A stretch of 23,633 nt of DNA from Calditrichaceae bacterium (GCA_030622395.1 JAUXGF010000001.1:1-23633); one strand, 5' to 3'; numbered from the stretch's first letter, positions 7,664-15,084 are shown. Notes: generated by a model not told the origin, from the letters alone. Numbers and translations: made by a program.

Positions 7664-9121
7664 TTAATTATATTCTTTATATACTAATTTTCGTTTCTGA
7701 TAATACGTTTCCCAAATGGGATCCATTATTTGCTTTAAACGGCGACCGTATTGTCTCATTCTTTTTGCATATTCCGGATCACTTATTGCCTGCGTTGCCG
7801 CTTCATCTTCAGAATGGGCCCCGTTTTTTTGTACAATCCGCTTAAGCATCGGATTATGATCACGGATGGCGCATTCAGCTAACATGTTTCCCATTTTTTC
7901 AGGAGGACGTCCATCAATATAACTATGATGCCATTTTCTTAAGTCATCGTAAAACGGGCATGAAAGGATGCTATTTAAATTATCTCCTGATTGGTAGATA
8001 TTTTTTATATTGTGCGTATAGTAGGGGATGAATACACAAGGCATTATATTGCCGTTCCAGTCAATATGAAAATAACCGGTTCGGGGCCTGCCTGAACATA
8101 TACATCCGTTGCTTAAGGGACCGCCGTTCCAAAAATCTGCAAGAAGGCGTTTTTGTTCGCGCACCAGTTCCCGTTCACGCATCCACATGTATAAACGTTC
8201 TTCCGGCGTTGGCATCAGGTCCACAGTGAAAGAGCGGCCGATGGGCATGTAGTGAAATATCCAGGCATATATTGCGCCCTGCTGATCCATAAAGTATTCA
8301 TAGAATTCATCGCTGACAACAGTTTTATAATTATTGCGGGTAGCTGTTACAGAAAGTCCAAAGGGCACGCCCACCTCTCGAAGATTTTCCATAGCCGCCA
8401 GGATTTTTTTAAATGTTCCTTCACCGCGGCGTTCGTCGGTTTCTCTCTCAAAACCTTCCACCGAGATAGCCGGTGTAATGTTACCAATATCGGCTAATCT
8501 GGCAGCCACTTTTTTACTTATCAGCGTTCCATTAGTATAAACCAAAAACAGATGATCGGGGAACTCTGCGGCAAGATCAATAATATCTTTTCCATTATCG
8601 CGGTAAACAAAAGGTTCGCCGCCGGAGATAACCGTAAAATGCCGTCCCCACAATTCCCGCTGTTCTGTTATTATTTTTATAATTAAGCCATAATCAAGTT
8701 TATTTCGGGTAAAATCTGAACTGCTGGCATAGCAGCCTTTACATTTAAGATTGCATGCTTTAGTGGGAGAAATGGTTAAAAATTGAGGCGCTTTGAAGCC
8801 ATGGCTTTCTTCAAAAGCAATTTCTTTATCGTTATTAGCATATATTTTATCAATTACAGGCGCCAGATTTGTTAAGACTTTTTCGGATATTAATCCTTTT
8901 TTAATGCCCCTGGCGAGGGCGTTCAAATAAGCGACGGCAAAATAATACTTATCCTCTTGAACGCCGGCTGGGTAATTATACTTAGTATCCTCAATAATCT
9001 TTTTCCATAATTTTTTTTCCGCAACCTTAATTCCTATTTGCCGGATGATTTTTATTTTAACCAGGTTTGCCAGCAAAATTAACAATACTTCTCTTTCTAT
9101 TTCTTTTATTGAAAGTTTCAT
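7664..9121 (-). CDS. Radical SAM protein with SPASM-like C-terminal cysteines, copy 2
   Basis: Paralogue of the radical SAM protein at 5282-6721. I start it at the ATG at 9121 (485 residues) because AGAGG sits about 7 bases upstream; the frame also has an ATG at 9136 with no ribosome site. The cluster motif is CNLKCKGC (Cys123, 127, 130 from this start), followed by SGGEP. Near the C-terminus are NGCICSG, WNGNIMPC and AECAIRD, so three cysteine positions are shared with copy 1, while the extra cysteines of copy 1 (YACSSS, NGNC, ICPC) are absent and an extra one appears in NGCIC. The N-terminal ~35 residues are hydrophobic and basic, suggesting membrane association. It follows patatin 2 by 27 bp and precedes the glycosyltransferase. 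Possible analogues are lipid-modifying radical SAM enzymes such as HpnH, but that is inference from context. Confidence 0.9.
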   Translation of the reverse strand: MKLSIKEIEREVLLILLANLVKIKIIRQIGIKVAEKKLWKKIIEDTKYNYPAGVQEDKYYFAVAYLNALARGIKKGLISEKVLTNLAPVIDKIYANNDKEIAFEESHGFKAPQFLTISPTKACNLKCKGCYASSSDFTRNKLDYGLIIKIITEQRELWGRHFTVISGGEPFVYRDNGKDIIDLAAEFPDHLFLVYTNGTLISKKVAARLADIGNITPAISVEGFERETDERRGEGTFKKILAAMENLREVGVPFGLSVTATRNNYKTVVSDEFYEYFMDQQGAIYAWIFHYMPIGRSFTVDLMPTPEERLYMWMRERELVREQKRLLADFWNGGPLSNGCICSGRPRTGYFHIDWNGNIMPCVFIPYYTHNIKNIYQSGDNLNSILSCPFYDDLRKWHHSYIDGRPPEKMGNMLAECAIRDHNPMLKRIVQKNGAHSEDEAATQAISDPEYAKRMRQYGRRLKQIMDPIWETYYQKRKLVYKEYN

Positions 9122-9128
9122 TATTACA

Positions 9129-9133
9129 CCTCT
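9129..9133 (-). promoter_or_regulatory. Ribosome binding site deciding the radical SAM copy 2 start
   Basis: AGAGG on the minus strand, about 7 bases before the ATG at 9121. It overlaps the codons just after the alternative ATG at 9136, which has no purine-rich site of its own. Confidence 0.55.
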
Positions 9134-9148
9134 CATTTTAATACGTAA

Positions 9149-10108
9149 TCATAGATCATATATGAGTGATCCCGCCGCTTTCTTACCGGCGGCGATAATT
9201 TTTTCTGCTTTGGTAAAATCGAAAAACTGATAATTATTCAATTGAGGCTGAATTAAAATATCCGCCGGATTTTCCTTTAATTGAAGTGTCATAATCATAT
9301 TTTCCATTGTAGTCCCAATTTGGATCATTTGCCGCCGTATACCGGGTTTTGATAAATTTTGAAATTCAGCTTGTTTACTATTATTCTTTGCCGTTCCGTT
9401 TTCATTAAAAATGCTTAGAAGTCTTTGAAAAAATGATGATGAGCTGGATGCGGCTAAAATATTCCTTGGCGCACTTATATTTCCAGAATTCAATTTATGA
9501 ATATGGCGGTCAATCGGAGGCATAACGTTCACTGCAATAATGAAATCCGCTCCCATTTCTCTGGCAATATTTATGGGCAAGGGGTTAACCACACCTCCGT
9601 CCACAAGGTAACGGCCGTCTATTTTCATCGGCGTAAACAAAAAAGGAAAGGAAATACTGGCCCGAATGGCATTAACCAGCGATCCTGAATTAAGAATAAT
9701 TTCTTCACCTGTCCAGATATCTGTCGCCACGCTGGCAAAAGGAATTTTCAGGCGCTCTATTTTTTGCTCGCCCAAAAGGGCGATAAGAAATTTTTGCACC
9801 CTTTTACCATCTAATAAACCATCCAGTTGTAAACGCTTAGGGAATAAAATTTGCGCTATTTTAAGCCGGTTGGTTTGGCAGGCAATTTCTTCTATCTGTC
9901 CGGGACTTAAACCGGCGGCATAGGCTCCGCCTATCATTGCGCCCATACTGGATCCAACTACAATATCAATCGGAATATGATGTTCCGTTAGCGCTTTCAG
10001 TACTCCTATATGCGCTAACCCTCTGGCTGCGCCGCTGCCCAAAACCAGAGCCGTTTTCGGACGGTTTCGGGTTCCCTTTATCCCTTTTATAATTTTAACA
10101 TTTTCCAT
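9149..10108 (-). CDS. Patatin-like phospholipase, copy 2
   Basis: Complete 319-residue patatin/RssA-type acyl hydrolase. The oxyanion loop GSGAARG (24-30), nucleophile elbow GSSMG (52-56, Ser54) and VDGG (169-172, Asp170) are all present, so the Ser-Asp dyad is intact. Compared with copy 1 it has about 14 extra N-terminal residues and an extra low-complexity stretch rich in Ser (about residues 216-226) before the C-terminal region. The C-terminal segment, IQPQLNNYQFFDFTKAEKII, corresponds to IEPDTTQYTLFDFLKGKELI in copy 1, so the two are paralogues along their length. The start overlaps the acyltransferase stop by 14 bp, indicating translational coupling: one protein adds acyl chains and the other can remove them. 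GAGAAG precedes the start. Substrate is unknown. Confidence 0.92.
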   Translation of the reverse strand: MENVKIIKGIKGTRNRPKTALVLGSGAARGLAHIGVLKALTEHHIPIDIVVGSSMGAMIGGAYAAGLSPGQIEEIACQTNRLKIAQILFPKRLQLDGLLDGKRVQKFLIALLGEQKIERLKIPFASVATDIWTGEEIILNSGSLVNAIRASISFPFLFTPMKIDGRYLVDGGVVNPLPINIAREMGADFIIAVNVMPPIDRHIHKLNSGNISAPRNILAASSSSSFFQRLLSIFNENGTAKNNSKQAEFQNLSKPGIRRQMIQIGTTMENMIMTLQLKENPADILIQPQLNNYQFFDFTKAEKIIAAGKKAAGSLIYDL

Positions 10109-10724
10109 AAATGCTTCTCATAACATTAATTTTTTGTAAAATCTTTTTTCTTACTTCTTCTGTATGATTTTGAAGTTCTTTTTTATCTATGCGTACTCCT
10201 GGGATGCTAAACCGTATCGTATCTAAAAAGCTTATATATATATCAGACGGACGGGGGAAAAATTGCCCTGTACTCAACGCTTTCTCAGTTCCTATAATAG
10301 CCACAGGCACCACCGGTGCGTTACACTTAACAGCCAACCTTAAAAAGCCGCTTTTAAAAGGTAATAAATCAGGTTTGTCATTTAGTTTGCCTTCAGGAAA
10401 AATTAGTAGCAGCTTATTTTTTTCCAATAGTTGCTTAGCTTCAATCATAGCGTTTTTATTATCTTTTGCATCGCCAACTGGAATGCCCCCGATAACTTTC
10501 AAAAACAACATTTTTAATTTGCTGTTAAATACCCCAGCTTTAGCGAATGTATAAATTCTTCCTTTCATAACAGCCACCATTAAAAGACCGTCCAGTAAAC
10601 TAGGATGATTTGCCACCAAAATTGCCGGCCCTTTTTCCGGTATATTCTCCAAATTGCGTACGGATATGTCGAGCATTCCCCAAAAATAGAATTTTAGAAT
10701 ATTTTTTATTAAAAAGTAAATCAT
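10095..10724 (-). CDS. 1-acyl-sn-glycerol-3-phosphate acyltransferase-like protein (PlsC/LPLAT family)
   Basis: Transfers an acyl chain to lysophosphatidic acid or a related acceptor at the cytoplasmic membrane. At 209 residues it is at the short end of the family. The catalytic HX4D motif is NHPSLLD (His40, Asp45), and the acceptor-binding motif appears as FPEGKLND (109-116). A further block, PVVPVAIIGTE, matches the usual VPVxIxG motif. The N-terminal ~17 residues are hydrophobic and likely lie in the membrane. AGGA precedes the start at a normal distance. It begins 13 bp after the UbiB-type gene and overlaps patatin 2, so these three are almost certainly one transcript. It might be the housekeeping PlsC or a specialised acyltransferase for this cluster. 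Confidence 0.9.
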   Translation of the reverse strand: MIYFLIKNILKFYFWGMLDISVRNLENIPEKGPAILVANHPSLLDGLLMVAVMKGRIYTFAKAGVFNSKLKMLFLKVIGGIPVGDAKDNKNAMIEAKQLLEKNKLLLIFPEGKLNDKPDLLPFKSGFLRLAVKCNAPVVPVAIIGTEKALSTGQFFPRPSDIYISFLDTIRFSIPGVRIDKKELQNHTEEVRKKILQKINVMRSIYGKC

Positions 10725-10737
10725 GGCTTTATCCTAT

Positions 10738-12420
10738 TTACAACTTCCCCGATCTCAAGATTGAAATGAGCAGCCAAACCCCCAAGACGGAGGCTAATAC
10801 GTAACCAATAATGCCAAGCGCCGAGTAGTCCCAGATGAAAGGCCCCTTATCGAGTTGAATAACCAGCGATGAACCGACAATGAGCGATGCAATGATCATA
10901 GAAAAAGCGATACGATTGCTGGAACGGTCCAGCTCCCTCGTGAAATCATCCAGCCCCTGGTGCTGCAAATTCATTATTATGCGGTCATTTTTGATTTTTA
11001 GCAAAATATTATGGAGATCTTCCGGCAGACCCTTAAGCAGATCGACGCTTTGTTCTAAGATACGCAGAATTTGCCGGTACTGTTTTAGCGGGTTAAAACG
11101 ATCGAAAAATATGCCCTTGGTATAAGGTATAAGCAAATCAAACAGGTTGAATTCCGGATACAGTTGTACTCCAACCGCCTCAGAAATAACCAGGGCCTTA
11201 CCTATCATTACAAGATCCGGCGGAAGTTTAATACGATGCTCGCGTATTAGTTCCATAAATTCATTGAGCGGTACGGCAGTATCTATTTGGTATAAAGGGA
11301 TCTCATAATAACGGTCGATAAAATCCAAAATATCTCTTTTTAAAGCCCGGGAATTAATTTGATCTTCCACTAAACCTATCTTAAGTAAAACGCGGGTGAT
11401 ACGGTAAGCGTCTTTATCTACAATACCGTGTAAAATATCCAATAAATCCTCTCTCATTTCATCGTCAATCCGGCCCATTATACCAAAATCAATAGGGGCG
11501 ATAACATTATCAGGCAAAACGAAAATATTGCCCGGATGCGGATCAGCGTGGAAAAAACCATATTCAAAAATCTGCTTTAGAATGGAACTTGCTCCATTAT
11601 TTGCAACTTGTTTGCGGTCTATTCCGGAATCATCCATAGTTTGCAGATCGGAAATTTTAACACCCTGAATAAGTTCGGTCACCAGAATTTTCTCGGTGGT
11701 ATAATCCCAATAAACAAGCGGGGTTTTTATTGTGGGATCATCTTTGGTATTCCGGCGGAATATGTCGATATTACGACCTTCTAAAATAAGGTTTTGCTCT
11801 TTACGGATGGTTTTAGCAAATTCATTTACAATACCAACAGGATCGTATAACCTGCTTTCCGTAATGTGTTTTTCGATTAATTGGGCAAGGTTGAGTAATA
11901 TGTCCATATCCGTTTCAATCAGCCGCTTTATATTTGGGCGTAAAATCTTTACAGCCACTTCCTCACCGCTTTTTAATTTTGCTTTATGCACCTGAGCCAT
12001 GGACGCCGCCGCCAAAGGAGTTTTATCAAAATCGGCAAACATTTGCAAAAAGGGTTTTTTATATTCCTGATCCATTTGCTGTTCTACTTCCTCGAAGCGT
12101 TCCGGGGCTACATTATCCTGTAATTTTGAAAATTCCTGGGCAATTTCGGGTGGAATCAAATCCGGGCGCAGGCTTAACATCTGACCGAACTTGATGAATG
12201 TAGCGCCCAATTCATCGAAAGCCATTCTCAGCCGTACCGGTGCGCCTAATACAGCCAATTCCTTTTTTTCGATCTTTGGCAGGATTTTCTTAGCTATGTC
12301 CGGGATAAGTCCTATTTGAATTTTAGCTACGATATCCCAGAATCCGTATTTGACAAAAACCCGCAGAATATCCTGGTAACGGTTTAAATTGCGTATTGAC
12401 TTGCGAATATTTCTCTTCAT
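10738..12420 (-). CDS. ABC1/UbiB/ADCK-family atypical kinase
   Basis: Atypical protein-kinase-like ATPase of the UbiB family, which supports quinone and other isoprenoid-lipid metabolism, probably by moving or extracting lipids at the membrane. All family marks are visible in 560 residues: the KxGQ-type motif FIKFGQMLSLRPD (75-87), the alanine-rich loop AAASMAQVH (137-145), the lysine in VAVK (155-158), HADPHPGN (291-298) and DFG (311-313). Two hydrophobic segments near the C-terminus (about 505-522 and 533-555) form the usual membrane anchor. No other ubiquinone or menaquinone genes are nearby; neighbours are a phasin-like gene upstream and PlsC and patatin downstream. That favours a role in lipid handling in this cluster, though a general quinone role cannot be excluded. 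Confidence 0.93.
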   Translation of the reverse strand: MKRNIRKSIRNLNRYQDILRVFVKYGFWDIVAKIQIGLIPDIAKKILPKIEKKELAVLGAPVRLRMAFDELGATFIKFGQMLSLRPDLIPPEIAQEFSKLQDNVAPERFEEVEQQMDQEYKKPFLQMFADFDKTPLAAASMAQVHKAKLKSGEEVAVKILRPNIKRLIETDMDILLNLAQLIEKHITESRLYDPVGIVNEFAKTIRKEQNLILEGRNIDIFRRNTKDDPTIKTPLVYWDYTTEKILVTELIQGVKISDLQTMDDSGIDRKQVANNGASSILKQIFEYGFFHADPHPGNIFVLPDNVIAPIDFGIMGRIDDEMREDLLDILHGIVDKDAYRITRVLLKIGLVEDQINSRALKRDILDFIDRYYEIPLYQIDTAVPLNEFMELIREHRIKLPPDLVMIGKALVISEAVGVQLYPEFNLFDLLIPYTKGIFFDRFNPLKQYRQILRILEQSVDLLKGLPEDLHNILLKIKNDRIIMNLQHQGLDDFTRELDRSSNRIAFSMIIASLIVGSSLVIQLDKGPFIWDYSALGIIGYVLASVLGVWLLISILRSGKL

Positions 12421-12475
12421 CTTTTTTTCACTTTATTTATTTTTATTCTGTTTTTAAGTTTCTTTATTTAAGGTA

Positions 12476-12519
12476 ACACCAGGCACAATTTTCAACATGC
12501 TTTTCACTGAGCCCGGTGT
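12476..12519 (-). other. Hairpin between phasin-like gene and UbiB gene
   Basis: ACACCaGGC at 12476-12484 pairs with GCCcGGTGT at 12511-12519: nine positions with one mismatch around a 26-base loop. It is not followed by a T-run in either direction, so it is a poor intrinsic terminator. It could stabilise the 3' end of the phasin message or attenuate transcription into UbiB. Confidence 0.35.
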
Positions 12520-12539
12520 AAAATAAAATCAGAAAACCG

Positions 12540-12839
12540 TTATTTTTCAGCTAACTTCGATTCCAATTCCTTAACGCGTTTTTTTAAACTATCAATATCT
12601 TTTTGTGTGGCGACGCCAACCGTATCGGCGGCTTCTTTAACCATCGTCTTAATATTTTTTACAATTTCCTTTTCTTCCTTTTCAATTTTATCCATAACCT
12701 CTTTAATCGCCTTTGATTTTTCTTCTTTAGCTAACTGCCCTTTTTCAATTAACTCGTCAATCAGGCTTTCCACCTTTTCTTTGGTAACGGAAGCGGCGCC
12801 TAATCCCAAATAAATGCTTTTTTTGATAATGTCTAACAT
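12540..12839 (-). CDS. Phasin-like coiled-coil protein, 99 residues
   Basis: Small helical protein resembling phasin/PhaI-like proteins that coat polyhydroxyalkanoate granules or other hydrophobic bodies. The N-terminus IIKKSIYLGLGAASVTKE is typical of this group: a short amphipathic helix, a Gly-Leu-Gly turn and then a long helix. The rest is charged, with a heptad-patterned C-terminus (IDSLKKRVKELESKLAEK) forming a coiled coil. There are no Cys residues and no signal peptide. AAGGAG lies 7 bases upstream, a strong ribosome site. It precedes UbiB by about 120 bp. No PHA synthase is visible, so the granule role is uncertain; related proteins often sit beside UbiB-like genes in genomes that lack PHA genes. 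Its 5' 128 bp are repeated at 13869-13996. Confidence 0.75.
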   Translation of the reverse strand: MLDIIKKSIYLGLGAASVTKEKVESLIDELIEKGQLAKEEKSKAIKEVMDKIEKEEKEIVKNIKTMVKEAADTVGVATQKDIDSLKKRVKELESKLAEK

Positions 12840-12864
12840 GACTTTTCTCCTTGTTTTAGTTTGG
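12712..12864. repeat. Direct repeat, copy at the intact phasin gene
   Basis: 153 bp covering the leader, ribosome site and first 43 codons of the phasin gene. It recurs at 13869-14021 with five single-base differences and no gaps. Confidence 0.95.
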
Positions 12865-12873
12865 GTAGTGTCA

Positions 12874-12889
12874 TCCCGACCGGTCGGGA
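12874..12889. repeat. 16 bp perfect palindrome
   Basis: TCCCGACC followed by its exact complement GGTCGGGA, preceded by GTCA. It sits 34 bp upstream of the phasin start and has no T-run. It resembles short intergenic palindromes of the GTCATCCCGA type rather than an operator, but its place in the phasin leader leaves regulation possible. Confidence 0.5.
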
Positions 12890-13098
12890 CAATTATTTAA
12901 TTTGTATCTTTTAATATTTCAATAACTTACTTTAAAAATAACTTCTATCCTCCTGGATTCTTGTCTATCTTTTTTGTTTATGCTTCAGAAAATCTTATTT
13001 TCAAAACCTTTTAGCGGTATATTATATCCGAATAATGAACAATAAGCGATACCTGCGTATTTTTCCGAATTACATAACACATTTGTACATCTTCGTTG

Positions 13099-13218
13099 TG
13101 TCCGGCAGGTGGAGGCAGGGATTTTCCCACTCCACAGGAGTCCCCGTAGGACAGGGATCCCTTTTTCCGAGGGAACGCCTTCCCCACAGGGACTCCTGCG
13201 GAGCGGCGCGGAAGGGGG
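13099..13218. repeat. G+C-rich interspersed inverted repeat
   Basis: A block much richer in G+C than its surroundings. CAGGAGTCCC at 13135-13144 is inverted as GGGACTCCTG at 13189-13198, a 10 bp perfect pair, and AGGGATCCCT at 13153-13162 is an inner palindrome. On the minus strand it directly follows the oxidoreductase gene. It could form a stable 3' structure in the transcript. The composition suggests an interspersed repeat or imported sequence. No transposase is present. Confidence 0.6.
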
Positions 13219-13225
13219 TGAGTTC

Positions 13226-13807
13226 TCATTTCAACCGCTTACCGTATCTTTCGATTTTCCCCAGCCATTTCTGCCGCTGTGCCTCACACGCATCCTGTAC
13301 AGAACCAATAGAAGAAATGCGCACCGGCTTTATTCCACAAAACTCAAGCGTCATTTTTTTCATCGCTTTGTGTCCCGGGCTGCCGTTAACCAATCCCGAA
13401 TAATCTGACGGTGAATCCATTGTTACTATCAAATGCGCCGACTTGCCCTCCAGCAGCTTGTCTCCCCAAAGTGAATTCTCACTGCATTTAAACCAAAAAT
13501 CAGTTAAAAACACACGGTCTATAAATCCTTTAAGCAGCGCCGGGTATGTTCCCCACCAAACCGGGTACACAAGCACAATATGCTCAGCCCATTTAATTGA
13601 TTCCTGGGCATTTAGGATATCTTCCTCTATCTCCTGATCTCCTTCATAGCCTTCAAATAAATTCGGATTGAATTTTAAATCGGTAATAAATATTTCCCTC
13701 ACTTCCGTATCAGCGTTTAAGGCTCCTTGTTTATATGCCCGGGCAAGACTTGCACAAAAACTTGTTTTGTCCGGATGTCCCAATATGATTAAAATTTTAC
13801 GCTTCAT
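13226..13807 (-). CDS. Flavodoxin-fold NAD(P)H oxidoreductase (NQO1/MdaB/KefF-like)
   Basis: FMN- or FAD-dependent quinone or xenobiotic reductase that uses NAD(P)H. The 193-residue length is normal. The N-terminal phosphate-binding loop is HPDKTSFCASLA (11-22), and the flavin-ring loop VYPVWWGTYPALLKGFIDRV (80-99) is the standard signature of the flavodoxin_2 family. The C-terminus carries ..LEFCGIKPVR.., where the family usually has a hydrophobic, Cys-containing helix. AAGGAA precedes the start. The gene lies between the phasin fragment (36 bp upstream) and a G+C-rich repeat, and its codons look more G+C-rich than those of the phasin genes. It may have arrived with the repeat block, separating the two phasin copies. 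A quinone-reductase role would fit the nearby UbiB gene, but that is inference. Confidence 0.9.
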   Translation of the reverse strand: MKRKILIILGHPDKTSFCASLARAYKQGALNADTEVREIFITDLKFNPNLFEGYEGDQEIEEDILNAQESIKWAEHIVLVYPVWWGTYPALLKGFIDRVFLTDFWFKCSENSLWGDKLLEGKSAHLIVTMDSPSDYSGLVNGSPGHKAMKKMTLEFCGIKPVRISSIGSVQDACEAQRQKWLGKIERYGKRLK

Positions 13808-13843
13808 ATCAATTCCTTGTTGAAATTTCGACAGTTAGGATGT

Positions 13844-13996
13844 TTAATGAAAAAACAGGTTAATCGTATTTGATTTTTCTTCTTTAGCTAACTGTCCTTT
13901 TTCAATTAACTCGTCAATCAGGCTTTCCACCTTTTCTTTGGTAACGGAAGCGACGCCTAATCCCAAATAAATGCTTTTTTTGATAATGTCTAACAT
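13844..13996 (-). pseudogene. Truncated phasin-like gene (5' fragment duplicate)
   Basis: Starts with the same 43 codons as the phasin-like gene at 12540-12839 (one substitution, GLGVASV for GLGAASV), then diverges into about eight unrelated codons and stops, giving 50 residues instead of 99. The coiled-coil half is missing. Its ribosome site is damaged: AAGGAG in the intact gene is AAGTAG here. Only five of 153 bases differ, so the duplication is recent. It is probably not functional, although the ATG and open frame remain. Confidence 0.9.
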
Positions 13997-14021
13997 AACT
14001 TTTCTACTTGTTTTTGTTTGG
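13869..14021. repeat. Direct repeat, truncated phasin copy
   Basis: Second copy of the 153 bp segment at 12712-12864, in the same orientation at an offset of 1157 bp. Differences from the intact copy fall at 13895, 13953, 13997, 14006 and 14015; the 14006 change hits the ribosome site. Confidence 0.95.
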
Positions 14022-14036
14022 TGACTCTAATATTGA

Positions 14037-14888
14037 TCATATAACTTTCTTATCAATTTTATTTAAAATCTTTATTTTAAAACCAAAGTGTATGCAGAGG
14101 GCAAGGAATATTCCTGCAATCCCGTCTATTGCATAGTGATAACGTCCCCAAATAGTTCCTATAATCATCAAAAATATAAATGGCGTCATAATATGAAAAA
14201 ATCTTCTATGGCGTCTAAAAAGAGACGTCCAGCATAATATAGCTACGGCAATGTGCGCGCTGGGGAATGCTCCGCCCCGGTATGATCCTAAAGACATTAT
14301 TTGCTCTTTGAAGTTTGAGAAAAACAAACCGGTCATTTCCGATTGAATTAAATGTGCATGATAGAATCTTGGGCTTTGAGCCGGGAAAAAAATAAATAGA
14401 ATATATGAAATGCATAAAGCCATTATCACCTGGGCAAGCATTTGAGCATATTCAGTTTTATTGCCTGCAAAATAATGGATTGCAGCCGTCACAGGGATAA
14501 TCACAAAATAAATTATATATCCAAATGTGAAAATTTCATTCAATAGAGGATAATCGAATTGCTCAACCCATAGCGAGAAATTTACGCCAAAAATTTTTTG
14601 ATCGATAATACTTAAATATTCGTCACACCAATTGTTCGATATGAGATGAAGGAGCGGTTCAACTTCCTCATACATGAATGTAAAAAGAATAATCGGCGTC
14701 CAATAATATAAAAAAGTCGTCCACTTGTTTTGCCATATCTGAGCCGAACGCCTTGAAGACCAGAGAATAATTACAAAAAGTAAATTTATGGCAATACAAA
14801 GATATTCGTTGCTAAAAGGCTCTGCAAAGATAACTATTAACAAGCTTAAAAATGCGAAATATAGATAAAGTATTTTTTCAAACAACAT
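14037..14888 (-). CDS. PAP2-superfamily membrane phosphatase/phosphotransferase (IPC synthase-like)
   Basis: Integral membrane enzyme that removes or exchanges a phosphate on a lipid, acting on the periplasmic face. It has 283 residues with at least six hydrophobic segments. The three active-site regions are FPAQSPRF (168-175, in place of KxxxxxxRP), GGAFPSAHIAVA (205-216, the PSxH motif with His212) and GRYHYAIDGIAG (248-259, with His251 and Asp255). The FPAQSPRF form and late motif spacing resemble the PAP2_3/inositol-phosphorylceramide-synthase branch more than bacterial undecaprenyl phosphatases. Neighbours are DUF3108 upstream, separated by a 150 bp hairpin element, and the phasin fragment downstream. 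It could make diacylglycerol or a phosphosphingolipid-like head group; the substrate is not determined. Confidence 0.85.
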   Translation of the reverse strand: MLFEKILYLYFAFLSLLIVIFAEPFSNEYLCIAINLLFVIILWSSRRSAQIWQNKWTTFLYYWTPIILFTFMYEEVEPLLHLISNNWCDEYLSIIDQKIFGVNFSLWVEQFDYPLLNEIFTFGYIIYFVIIPVTAAIHYFAGNKTEYAQMLAQVIMALCISYILFIFFPAQSPRFYHAHLIQSEMTGLFFSNFKEQIMSLGSYRGGAFPSAHIAVAILCWTSLFRRHRRFFHIMTPFIFLMIIGTIWGRYHYAIDGIAGIFLALCIHFGFKIKILNKIDKKVI

Positions 14889-14919
14889 AAGATTATTATA
14901 CCTAATATAATTAAATTCT

Positions 14920-15069
14920 AATTAGTGCCTAAACGAAAAGTGGCTTTCTGTCATTTCGAGCGAAGGGAGAAATCTGTAACCTCAATAATTTAAAGGGGCG
15001 TAAGATTTCTCACCCGATGAATCGGGATTCGAAATGACAAGAAAAAGTGTTTTCGTTCAGACACTAATT
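14920..15069. mobile_element. 150 bp palindromic MITE-like element
   Basis: The ends are inverted repeats: AATTAGTGcCTaAACGAAAA at the left matches the complement of the right end (AATTAGTGtCTgAACGAAAA). Inside, TGTCATTTCGA and GAGAAATCT on the left are matched inverted on the right (AGATTTCTC, TCGAAATGACA), so the whole element can fold into a long hairpin around a 30-base centre. It encodes nothing. It lies between DUF3108 and the PAP2 gene. The GTCATTTCGA core resembles widespread intergenic palindromes. A flanking A+T-rich stretch extends the symmetry outward, so no clean target-site duplication can be called. Confidence 0.75.
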
Positions 15070-15084
15070 ATAAATTTTATTTCA

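Larger units (their letters stand above)
12840..13225. other. 386 bp gene-free stretch with two palindromic elements
   Basis: No convincing gene. It contains the phasin leader, a 16 bp perfect palindrome at 12874-12889, about 200 bp of A+T-rich sequence and then a G+C-rich inverted-repeat block at about 13099-13218 that ends at the oxidoreductase stop. Open frames crossing the G+C-rich block on both strands look like translated repeat (many Pro, Arg, Gly and Ser) and are not supported. Confidence 0.7.

Noticed and set aside
12540..12839. Evidence of a polyhydroxyalkanoate synthesis locus
   Set aside because: Only a phasin-like protein is seen; there is no synthase, thiolase or reductase of that pathway in the window.
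13011..13408. Open frames on both strands through the G+C-rich repeat
   Set aside because: Biased Pro/Arg/Gly/Ser composition follows the repeat; the plus-strand ones also run antisense into the oxidoreductase.
14920..15069. CRISPR-like repeat
   Set aside because: It is one inverted structure, not regularly spaced direct repeats, and no cas genes are present.
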